Shown here: in pieces, positions 12,503 to 22,048 of the stretch
How positions within the stretch are numbered: position 1 is the first letter of the stretch
Layout: every line of letters starts with the position of its first letter
DNA from: Cordia subcordata
Taxonomy: Eukaryota; Streptophyta; Magnoliopsida; Boraginales; Cordiaceae
Direction: 5' to 3'
Assembly: GCA_028554755.1 (NCBI GenBank)
Contig: JAPTOF010000010.1
Location: forward strand, 15,590,501 to 15,654,500
Length of the DNA stretch: 64,000 bases
The notes under the pieces: generated by a model
The model's database searches: none
What the model was told of the DNA's origin: nothing
Seen by the model: only the letters and a program-made list of their open reading frames with translations
Translations under genes and position numbers: made by a program

Positions 12503-12724
12503 ATGACGAAAAAAGCCCCTTCACAACGCATTCGAAGCCTTCGTGAAGTCAAGACCAAAGCAAAAAGAGCCATCAAAGAACAAATGCAAAGCAAGAAACA
12601 TGTTGAACATAAATCTATTGTCATTGATGATGACTCAGGCGATGAGTCTTCAAATCAACCAAAGAGCCCAGTTGTAAAGAAACTAAAATTTGAAGAATCT
12701 ATTTCGAGCAAGACCCCCAAGTGA
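12503..12724 (+). CDS. Small Lys/Ser-rich ORF downstream of copia pol (unrecognised)
   Basis: A 73-codon frame beginning at a true ATG. It is rich in Lys, Ser and Glu, with a basic N-terminal half and an acidic IDDDSGDES patch around residues 41-49. No family was recognised. Some Sireviruses carry an extra ORF after pol, so this may be the start of such an ORF or a chance frame. It lies between RNase H and the polypurine tracts of the same element, and no introns or promoter are evident. Treat it as a weak candidate. Confidence 0.3.
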   Translation: MTKKAPSQRIRSLREVKTKAKRAIKEQMQSKKHVEHKSIVIDDDSGDESSNQPKSPVVKKLKFEESISSKTPK

Positions 12725-12819
12725 TTTTTCCCATGCATTCAAGACTTCTTTCGTTAAACTCTATGTTTTGAACATTTTAATTTATGACTTTTATTTTCTG
12801 CACTTTTATGTTTTGATGA

Positions 12820-13066
12820 TACCAAAGGGGGAGAAGATATCCCTCTAGAATTATAGTTTATGAATCCTATGTTAGTATTATGACTTTAATGTCTTTATGC
12901 TTTGATACTTTCGATGATGTGATTGATTTGATATACATGCTTGATTGAGGGGGAGTCATGCCCATTGAAAACTCCAAACTAGCTATGTAAATATGCATGT
13001 ATTTAGGGCGAGTCATAAAAATTATGAATCTTGGATTATTATTTGTCATCATAAAAAAGAGAGAGA
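12820..13066 (+). other. Sirevirus-like multiple polypurine tracts
   Basis: Purine boxes at 12826-12837 (aaagggggagaa) and 12944-12956 (tgagggggagtc), and a weaker one at 13005-13015, precede the LTR start. Repeated GGGGGAG boxes before the 3' LTR are a known feature of Sireviruses. Confidence 0.6.
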
Positions 13067-13068
13067 TT

Positions 13069-15460
13069 GTTAACATTGTATTTCTATATTAAATGTTTTG
13101 ATGATGAAAATAAGAGTATGTGGTAAATAGATTTATGCATATTTTTTAATAGTTTGGGTTTGAATGTCTTATGTGTAAAATATGTATGTTTATAAACATG
13201 ATGGACATGGATATTCTTAATGGAAGAAAGACATATAGGTCTTTCAAGTATATGCTTTATTCCAAACAAGTTCTTTAACTTTTTATAATTCCTTGGGAGG
13301 TCCTTCCAATGCATTGATTTTGTTAAAAGACCAAAAATATCCTCACATTGTTTGTCATATTTTGCAATTGGTATACAACCTTTATATCTAACACTTTGCT
13401 AGACAATTTTTTGTCTACTTTCATATTTTTTGCCAACATATGCAACCAATCTTTTATTGCTTAAAAATTTTAAAATTTAAGAAGTGCAACTTAAAATTAA
13501 AAAATTAAAAAAAAACTTAAAAAATTAAAAGATTATGAGATTAAGATTTCAAGACGTTAAAAGATAAAAAATTAACAATCTTTAAAACTAAAAAAATAAT
13601 AAATTATTAAAATTAGATAAGTAAAATCATAAATAGCACTTAAAATTACAATTTTAACCAAACAAATTATAACTTATAAATTATAATTATAGCACTTTAA
13701 ATTGCAATTTTATAATTATAACGTATAGTTATAAAAATATTTAATTTGTTTGATTAAAATTACAATTTAAAGTGATATTTATGATTTGGTTATTTGATTT
13801 TAATATCTTAAAACTTTTGGTTTTAAACTTTGTTAATTTTTTATTTTTAAATCTTTTACCCTTTTAAAATCTTATATCATAATCTTTTAATTTTTCATTT
13901 TTTAATTTCATAACTTCTAATTTTTTATGTTTTAATTTTGAATATCTTTATTTTTTAATTTTTAGATTTTGAATTTTGAATTTTGAATTTTTTAATTTTT
14001 AAGCAATAAAAAAATTTGTATGAATATGTCAGCAAAAAAGTATGAAAATAGGCAACAAGGTGTCAACAAAGTCTCAAATTTAAAGGTTATATGTCAATTG
14101 CAAAATATATCTATCAATGTGAAGATATTTTTGGTCTTTTAACAAAGTTAATGCAATGAAAAGGCCCCCCAAGGGATTAGAAAAAGTTGGAGGACCTGTT
14201 TAAGATAAAGCATATAATTGAGGGACCTATATATTTTTTTTCCCTATTCTTAATTGGCTTGGTTGTGCTTTGATATTTTTTATGGCTTGGTTGTGTTTGG
14301 AGATCAAACTTCTAAGAAGTGACTCTTAGCAATCATGGAAGTTCGAAGGCAAAGAGATACAAGGAAGGAGACGAAAGTAACATAAGAGGTATTGGCTTTT
14401 CTTTACTTGTGTTTTGCATTGAATATATTCTCTATAGCTCAATCTTTTGATTAAAAGCTTTCCTTAATTTCTTAAATTTTGAAAAATATCCTTCATGAGA
14501 TCTTCATGTCGTCTTGAATCAAGTCTTTTAGCTAAATAATATTTGAAATATCTTTCAAATAGCTTGGATTTTGAAAAAAAAAAAAAAACCTCTTGTGAGC
14601 TATAAAATTTCATATTCTAGTCCACCTGGTGACCCAAGTTGGTTGACCGATTGGTGGAGCAGACCTACTGGGTGAAATAGTTCTAAAATGCAAATTTTTG
14701 AAAAGCTTTCCACCTTTACTAACAGGGCATTCGGTTGATCGACCCTCTGACCAGCAGGCCAAGTAACGTTAAAAAATATAACCATTTTAATCTATACTTC
14801 ATAAGATTTTTAATATCCCCAGTTGATTACGATTTTCTGCACTCTAAGGCTTTATTCTACTACTATTTAAACACCTTTTGAGCCTTTGATTCACAACAAC
14901 AACACAAGCAAAATCATTTCACACACTTATTGAACTATGGATTGTTATATTTTGAGGACTACAAGAGCTTTCACTTTCAATTTTTTTGACATAGTAGAAA
15001 TACTTTGATATACTTTGATATTCATTGTTTTGTATTTACACACTCTTGGGCTACATTAATTACGTGAGAAATTGATTAGCAAAGAGTGCCGGGAAATCAT
15101 TAGTGCAGGGAACACTTAGGCTATTTGAAGGAGTTTCAAAGAATTATACTAGTTGGTTTATACTCTACCAACATTTGAAGGAGCATTAATAGTAGATGTA
15201 CTGAAGTCCTAAGGGGAGAATCCTTGGGTGGTAGAAATAAGCAAGGCCGAACTACCTAAAAACCGTGATGCAGTCCTTCTCTCTTTGTCTCTTTATTATT
15301 GTTCAGCTTATTGCTAGCAAAGTGTTTGATAAGTTGTCTAAAAAAAATTACTTGCTCCAACTTAATTCTAATTAGAAATTATTTACAAAAAGAGCAGCAT
15401 AATCTTAATTAGCCCCCACCCTCCTCCCTCCCCTCTTAAGATAATTTACCCCCTAACACA
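13069..15460 (+). repeat. Sirevirus-like 3' LTR (interrupted)
   Basis: Begins TGTTAACATTG after the polypurine boxes and ends near 15460 in taacaca, after a C-rich stretch (15413-15438) like those that close Sirevirus LTRs. A TATA-like box (tatttaa, 14864-14870) lies in the expected interior position. Without the foldback insertion at 13222-14244 the LTR would be about 1.4 kb. Confidence 0.6.
13222..14244. mobile_element. Foldback (long inverted repeat) element, Mutator-like MITE
   Basis: The two halves are inverted copies along almost their whole length: 13235-13400 pairs with 14095-14235, and the centre at 13600-13770 is itself palindromic. Ends begin GGAAGAAAG on the left and, in reverse complement, GGGAAAAAA on the right. 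The 10-bp word TATTCTTAAT flanks it at 13212-13221 and 14245-14254, a plausible target-site duplication. It has no coding capacity. Long TIRs with a 9-10-bp duplication suggest mobilisation by a Mutator-like transposase. Confidence 0.8.
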
Positions 15461-17080
15461 ATAGTAATTGTTCACCATGATGCCCTTCTTTGCACGATGT
15501 CAAGCATTTTACTCCACATCATTACATGTCAATACATATCTTTCGAGGTTGCTTTCTTTCTTCAATTGTTCAATCAGATTATAAAATTTCTCCCTTCTTG
15601 AGATGTATTGATAGCTTACCGGAGCAACTTCTGGCCACCTCACATCGCACCAATGCTATCAAAATCTTCCTCCTATCACTATAGTTCTCATGATACCTCT
15701 CATAGTCGATTTGATTGCACGAAAAGCAATCCACTATTTGCAACCAAAGCCATTGCTTTAAGCTTTTCGGCATTGGTTTTTACAACAACACATGACAAAA
15801 AGGTTATCATTTTGCTCATCTCTTCATTGTGAATCAAATTACGTGCTCTAATCATCTCTTTGCGCCTCTAGTGAAAAATTACGATAAAAGCTCGAGCTTA
15901 TATACTTGAACTAAAATTGCTTAATAAAATTTGAAGAAAATTGTTTAATAGTTTTTCTTTCTTTTTTTTTGTTTTGTTTGTTCTAGCCAAAAAGTTGGTG
16001 AACAGTTAAGTTGGTAAATTTTGGAGATTTTTAAAGGTCATTATCTATTCAATTTTCTAGATTGGAATTTTTCAAACAAGTATTAGGGTCCTCAACTAAT
16101 TTGGGTTAGCTTAATTTGGAATGAAGTAGATAAGGATTAGTAAATATTTTCAAAATATGAGGGGTATAATTGTCATTTTCTCATTTTTGTTAACTTTTTT
16201 AATGGGAAAGTTAAAATGGGGCAAGTGTGCATACTTTTAAAAAATATTAGGGATAATTAGTTTATTTTGAAACTATATAGAGGTTCAATACAATTTGACT
16301 ATAGGGGATAATATGCTACTATTGCTTTTTTATAGTTATATAGTATTATAAATCATTTATCTTTTACTACAAATATTACTTTTAGTTTACAAATTTTTAT
16401 TTATTGACAAAATTTGTAAAGTCTATAAAAAAAATTTAGACTCGATAAAAGATTTGTAGACTTTATAAAAGAAATCCCTAGAACATAGAGTAATAGTTTA
16501 GCTTGAATAAAAATCTGCAAACTCGTTCATGAAAATTCATAAAATCCATAAAAGAAAATTGTAGGCTTAATAAAAAAAGCTATAGGCTTTATAGAAAAAC
16601 TTCGTAGATTTAGTACAAAAGGTTGTAGTTTAATTGATAACTTTTGTAAGCTTAGTTAAAAGAAACTTGTAAAATCTATTAAGAAAATTGTAGACTTTAT
16701 CCAAAGCTCGTAGAATATATTAAAAAAATTTGTAGAGTGTGTTGGATAAATGATGTTAGTAATGTAACTAGAATTAATAGAATTGAATCTAGCATTAATT
16801 CAAGTGTTAATTATGATTAGCTATAGATTAACCAATAAGCTGCTAATTAAGTCATAAAATTAAAATCAATAAAGATAATTGCGGTCATGATATATAATGA
16901 TTATAAGGAATCTCAGATAGTTAAATGAAATTATCAATATAATATGGATTAATATAACTAGCTACAATTAACAAAATAAACATCATAATTGAAATCAATT
17001 AGATTAAGTGTAAGTACATTATACATTGATCATGTGTAATAAACATATAAGGAATGAAGTTAAGTGTGACAAAATTATAC
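15461..17080. other. AT-rich intergenic stretch
   Basis: No gene is supported. The overlapping short frames at 15490-15832 show no recognisable domain. From about 16380 to 16740 a degenerate unit of roughly 25-35 bp (variants of tttgtagactttataaaag) is repeated many times. The rest is AT-rich DNA without visible structure. Confidence 0.6.
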
Positions 17081-17088
17081 ATTAATAA

Positions 17089-17203
17089 GAAAATTAGAGG
17101 ATAGCTCAAGTAATTAATATTATCTCCCCTTGAAATGAGGTTCTAGATTTGAATCCCATGAAGATGGTTGGTTTCAAAAAGAAAGAAAAGAAAAAGATTA
17201 TGT
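17089..17203 (+). mobile_element. SINE-like unit with tRNA-type promoter boxes
   Basis: Contains an A-box-like tagctcaagtaatta (17102-17116) and a B-box-like gatttgaatccc (17146-17157) about 30 bp apart, followed by a purine-rich A-rich tail (17174-17199). The word ATTAATAA flanks it at 17081-17088 and 17204-17211. This matches the layout of a short tRNA-derived SINE with target duplication. The B box carries a probable C-to-T change. Confidence 0.5.
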
Positions 17204-17426
17204 ATTAATAAACTAAGTTAGTAATTATACATTGACACTAGGATAGCTAAAGGTGTAATATATTTATACATAATATATAGAATAAAAAAATTTAGATTAA
17301 GAAAGAGTTTAATTAAATAATATAATTAAAAAATTAAACTAATTGCAATTAGAATAGAAATTAGAAAGTTAAATTAGAGAATGAAGTTAACATATTAATA
17401 TAGATATAGATATATATATATATATG

Positions 17427-17564
17427 TACTTAATTTTTTTGGTAAAAGGGAGACGACACTCCTTAAAGTTTATTAAAAATAAAAAAATAAAATATGATAA
17501 GAGGTGGCCCAAATCAAAATTTTGATTTCTACTATTAAATGTTACAATTGACAAGTCAATCGCT
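17427..17564 (-). mobile_element. 3' end of LINE (part 1, split by the Mutator-like element)
   Basis: On the minus strand this ends CTCCCTTTTACCAAAAAAA, typical of plant L1-type 3' ends. It is the continuation of the LINE at 25619-28190. Both sides of the Mutator-like insertion carry the target word GTCAATCGCT. Confidence 0.65.
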
Positions 17565-17661
17565 GGGTTATTTTTATTTTTAACCTTATTTTTTAATTTG
17601 CTTCAAAAAATAACCCAGTTTTGAGGGGACTAGCAAAAGTAGACTTTTCGAACTTATGAAG
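17565..17661 (+). repeat. Left terminal inverted repeat of the MULE
   Basis: Pairs with 25512-25608. Within the repeat, GGGTTATTTTT at its start and AAAAAATAACCC about 40 bp later are inverted copies, so each TIR can itself form a hairpin. Confidence 0.93.
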
Positions 17662-18160
17662 TTCGAAAACGAAGTTACAAAGTTCGACTATGTGAAGGGT
17701 AAAAAAAAAGGAAATTATAATATGAGATATCGAACTTCTGAAGTCTAACTAAGAATTCAAAATTCAGAAGCTCAGCCTCGAACTTCTGAAGTTCGACTGA
17801 GTGGAAACTCGAAGTCGAAATTCGAAATACATAGTCGAACTTCTGAAGTTCGAACACGTATACTCGAACTTTCGAAGTTCGATATCTAGCTTTTTTTCCT
17901 CGATTCGAACTTCTAAAGTTCGACTGCTCGGAAACCCAACACAGCTGGCCGTTATCGAAATTTGAAAGGTCGGTAACGCGCGTGTATCGCTGCACATTAC
18001 ACACAGGGCATTAAAGCAGAATCTCGAAACTCTATATCGAACTTCAGAAATTCGAAATGCATATAAAATCGAACTTCAGAAGTTCAATTATGTCGCACTC
18101 GAACTTCAAAAGTTCGAAATCGAGTTTTTGTTCCTCGATGTCGAACTTCTAAACTTCGAC
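17649..18160. repeat. Left subterminal palindrome array
   Basis: About ten copies of an 18-19-bp near-palindrome TCGAACTTCNGAAGTTCGA, for example at 17649, 17779, 17835, 17863, 17904, 18037, 18069, 18099 and 18141. Spacing is irregular (about 30-130 bp). Arrays of short motifs beside TIRs are usual transposase-binding regions; that role is inferred here. Confidence 0.9.
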
Positions 18161-18168
18161 TCCTCTAC

Positions 18169-18176
18169 TATTTAAA
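18169..18176 (+). promoter_or_regulatory. TATA-like box of the PMD gene
   Basis: TATTTAAA directly after the last palindrome of the left array, followed by a CT-rich leader (18195-18260) typical of plant 5' untranslated regions. Confidence 0.55.
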
Positions 18177-18199
18177 CCCCCGCCCGAACCCTCCTCTTT

Positions 18200-21100
18200 A
18201 ATCCAAAATCTCACCTCTCCTCTCCTCTTTTGCTCTCTCACTCTCTCATTTTTCTTCCATCCAATTCGAAAATTTAGTACAAATTTTCCACATCCTAGGA
18301 TTTTGCCTAAATCTTGTAAGTTTTCTCTTTTTTTTTTGGTACTGAATTTATATGTTTTAATGTGTTTGTTTGTTTAATTTATATGATGTTAAATTTCGAA
18401 ATTATATGTTAATTACATGTTGCCTATGTCTAATTTGAAAATTATATTATTGTTTAGTTTAGTGGAATATTAATCATATTGGTTTATTATATATGTTAAT
18501 TATATGTTGCTTAATACGTTAAATTTTAAAATTAGACAATTGTTTAGTTTAGTGGAATATTAATTTTGTTGGTTTAATTTATATGTTAATTATATGTTGA
18601 TTTATTTCTGGACTATTAATCATTTTATGATGATGGGATGTATTAATTATTGTGTATATAATTTGTGTACATATAATCAGTATGCATATAATTAGTGTGA
18701 ATTTATAATTATTCAATTAATCATATGGAGTTTTAGGGTTTTAGTGGCGTTTAAGGGTTTTAGTGGAATTTTAGGATTAATTATGTTAATTATTAGTCAA
18801 TTTAAGATGACGTTATGTAATAATTAAGTATTAAAGTTGTAGTTCTAAAGTATTTAACATGAATTTTTATAAATTTTAAATAATATAAAATTTAAGAAAT
18901 GAGAAAATTAAAGTTATAGGGCATATAGTAAGTAACTGAAGTTAGGGTTTTAGTGGAGTTTTAGGATTAATTATGTTCATTATTAGTAATTTTAAGATGA
19001 AGTGATATATTTATTCAATATTAAAGTTGTAGTTCTAAAGTAATTAGTAATAAATTTTTTGACGTTTAGATAATGTTAAGCAGTATTAATTTTATTTGTT
19101 GTGAAACTTTAATTTGAAAATTATATTATTGTTTATTTTAGTGGAATATTAATCGTGTTGGTTTATTTTATATGTTTATTATATGTTGCTTAATACATTA
19201 AATTTCAAAATTAGACTATTGTTTATTTTAGTGGAATATTAATCATGTTGGTTTATTTTATATGTTAATTATATGTTGATTTATTATTTGGAATATTAAT
19301 ATTTTTATGATGATGGGATGTATTAATCGATGTAATTTTAAATAGTATGAATGTAGAAAAATTAAAATATTATGAATTTTACAAAGTTAGCAAAATTAGT
19401 TAAATATTAAGGTTGCAGTTATAAACTAATTAGTAATAATTAGTACTTTTACATTTTTTTAATTTACTTAATGCTCATAGGATCTATGGCTCATAGACCA
19501 CTCTAGCGATAGTTCAGTGTTATGCTATTACTATGACCACCGGGTGAATTATTTGTCGTCACCCCATCAGTTAGAGGAACACAAGATTTATAGGAGTGAT
19601 AGAGAGTTATTCCTATGGATGGAGCATCCTGCTGTGCAGACGGCTTTATTGAAAGCCGGATTTGTTGAATGTTATGCGGCGCGCTTCCATCAGGTTGACA
19701 ATCCTCTTATTACTGCCTTGATTGAGAGGTGGCGACTAGAGACGCATACATTTCATTTGCCTGTAGACGAGGCCACGATCACACTCCAGGATGTCTCTGT
19801 ATATTGGGGATTACCGATTGTTGGTCAGGTTGTCCCGGTGCTCGACGATACTAGTCGAACTCCGGAAGAGTGACGGACACGTATTCATCAGTATATGGGG
19901 GTATATGTATCTTTGGACAAAATTAGTGGAAGTTCGATTAACATACCCCATCTGAGGGAATTGTACGTAGCCCAAGGCATTCCGGGGAATCCTGATGTGG
20001 AGAAAGCGGAACGGCGGGCCTATTTGTGGATTTTTTTGTTATTTGGCACCCATATGTTCACTGATACGACAGGAAATAAATTATCGTTACATTGGTTAGA
20101 CTTTTTGATTGACTTTGATCATATCAGTGAATATAATTAGGGGGCAGCATGCCTAGCGCATCTGTATAGATGGCTTTGTAAGGCTTGTTGCCGTGATTGT
20201 AGAGGCATGTGCGGGGCCGTCATGCTCATTCAGGTAGCACACTTACTTATCTCATTATTGTTAATGATATTTGAAGACGTATTATTGCTTATAATATAAT
20301 TATCTTGTACAATGTAGTTTTTTGCTTGGGACAGACTCACGGCTTTTAGGCCAACACTGTGTGAGCTGACGGATAGGCACCATCAGAGGGATGGGCAAGC
20401 TGTTCACCCTGATTTCCCGTTGCCAGGCCCACCACATGGCTACATGTTATTTGCGAGGAAGGATCTGAAGTGGGTTGCGGGCCGGGCTGGTTTGAACGAG
20501 GCGCAGGACATGATTGACCGCTTGCAGCCTGGCGAGATTTGAAAAAATTTACATCTCACATTTATTACTCTCTCTTGTTAATATACGTTGTATGTTTTAT
20601 AAACTAATCTGCCGTTATTGTTGTGTTCCCAGTTTATTTGGCAGCCATTTGAGCATGCAATGGGTGGTTTGCCACAGTACTGTTTGGAAAATTCGGAAGC
20701 GTGGCGAGCATGTGTACCCCTCATCGTTGGTAGGCGGGTTGAGTGGCACCGTCTTGATCGGGTACTTCGGCAGTTCGGCATGCTGCAGACGATCCCTGTT
20801 AATCCACTAGCGTGGCAGGAGCACCGGGACGGGAAAGAGAAGATTACAGCCGAACAATATAATTCGGCAGTCGACATGTGGGTCAATTGGGAAAACACCG
20901 TTGTGGCGACAGAGTTAGAGGAATTTCCCGATCCTGGGGCTTTGAGGGCGTATATGAGATGGTACCGAGGGATAACCATACTACATGCTGGACACCCTCG
21001 GACTAGTCATACAGACGACGGCTACGTTGCGTCGGCCCACGATGAGAACAGTCTGGTTAGTGCAATATGAATGTTTTCCCATAAATTCGAATTTAGTACG

Positions 21101-21812
21101 CATTGATGCAATACCTATTAAAATTTCTGAAATTTTTCTTTAGGCAGTATACGCTTAGCATGTGGTTAACCACAGTGGGAGTATTATACGGCAGTACGAG
21201 GCGGGAGACTTACGAGTAGATGCAGCTACTCTTGATTATATGGTGAGTCATCTGCAGGTCCTGCACATCAGAGGCCAGGCCGTACTTCAGCAGACCCAGC
21301 ATAAGCACCTGTTGGACGACACAACAGCCATGTATGACGTCCAACGTCCGCAACCGCCTCCACAAACTTTACATCGGTCGGGACAGCGGAGCCGTCATCA
21401 TCATACCACTCAGGAGCCCAGTACTTCGTACACGCCGCCACAGCCTGGTAGGTCTAGCCAGTTCGAGTACGGCGGTCCGTGGGTCGATCACAACACTTCA
21501 TACATGCCGCCACACCATGGTAGGTTTAGCCAGTTTGAGTATGGCGGTCCGTCACATCAGGAGCCCAGCCAGTTTGAGTATGGCGGTCCGTCACATCAGG
21601 AGCCCAGCACCTCGAACACGCCACCGCAGGGGCCGTTATCTACCAGTGATTATCTGATAGATGATCAGACTGCTGAGCTGGTGTTCGAGGAGGACCATCG
21701 ACTGCGTCGTACTCGTAGACGCACACAGTCACCGCATCCACCGCCACGCGTTTTACCCGACCGGACCAGCAGGGGTCGGAGGCCCGATTATTACACGCCT
21801 TCTCAGTATTGA
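18200..21812 (+). pseudogene. Plant mobile domain (PMD, MAIN-like) gene, decayed
   Basis: The exons encode a plant mobile domain (PF10536-type, as in MAIN/MAIL1 and 'phosphatase 7 long form homolog' proteins): the AGFVECYAARFHQVDNPLI block, ERW..ETHTFHLP, the TLQDV..YWGLP motif, AHLYRWLC, AWDRLTAFRPTL, FIWQPF, and the IVGRRVEWHRLDRVLRQFG block. A likely model has a leader exon ending 18315 and introns 18316-19480, 20234-20317, 20537-20632 and 21056-21143. The coding exons are 19481-20233, 20318-20536, 20633-21055 and 21144-21812. Premature stops are TGA 19871 and TAG 20138, both where Trp is expected, and TAG 21156. The donor at 20537 reads AT instead of GT. No start ATG is evident in frame. 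The C-terminal tail repeats SQFEYGGP three times. Cargo of the MULE; domain identity firm, exon limits inferred. Confidence 0.82.
18316..19480 (+). other. Putative leader intron with internal duplications
   Basis: GTAAGT at 18316 and an ...CATAG acceptor at 19480. Very AT-rich. A block of roughly 230 bp (18420-18650) recurs at 19095-19330, and a second block (18726-18870) recurs at 18935-19065. Within the first block a unit of about 110 bp is itself repeated (gtttagtttagtggaatattaat). Confidence 0.55.
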
Positions 21813-22048
21813 TGTAATTGAATAGACAATTTACATTTCAAACTTATTTTAGTAATTCTATGTAATTGAACTTTCATTTTTCATTGTTTTTTTGTACTTA
21901 TTATCATGTCTCGATATAAATTGTGTTGATGTTGACAATATTTTGAGATGGAAAGATTTGACAATATCTTTTATTGAAAACATTACACACCATAGTGGAA
22001 AAGACTAATTAGCATCACATGCTACAACTTCATGATAACCATTCGAAG

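Noticed and set aside
17089..17203. A genuine tRNA gene
   Set aside because: A and B boxes are degenerate and no cloverleaf or anticodon arm could be drawn; a SINE-like relic fits better.
17675..18004. Protein with repeated SNFRSS/LQKFD words (minus strand, 17675-18004, and similar at 24833-25111)
   Set aside because: The repeats arise from translating the subterminal palindrome arrays in chance frames.
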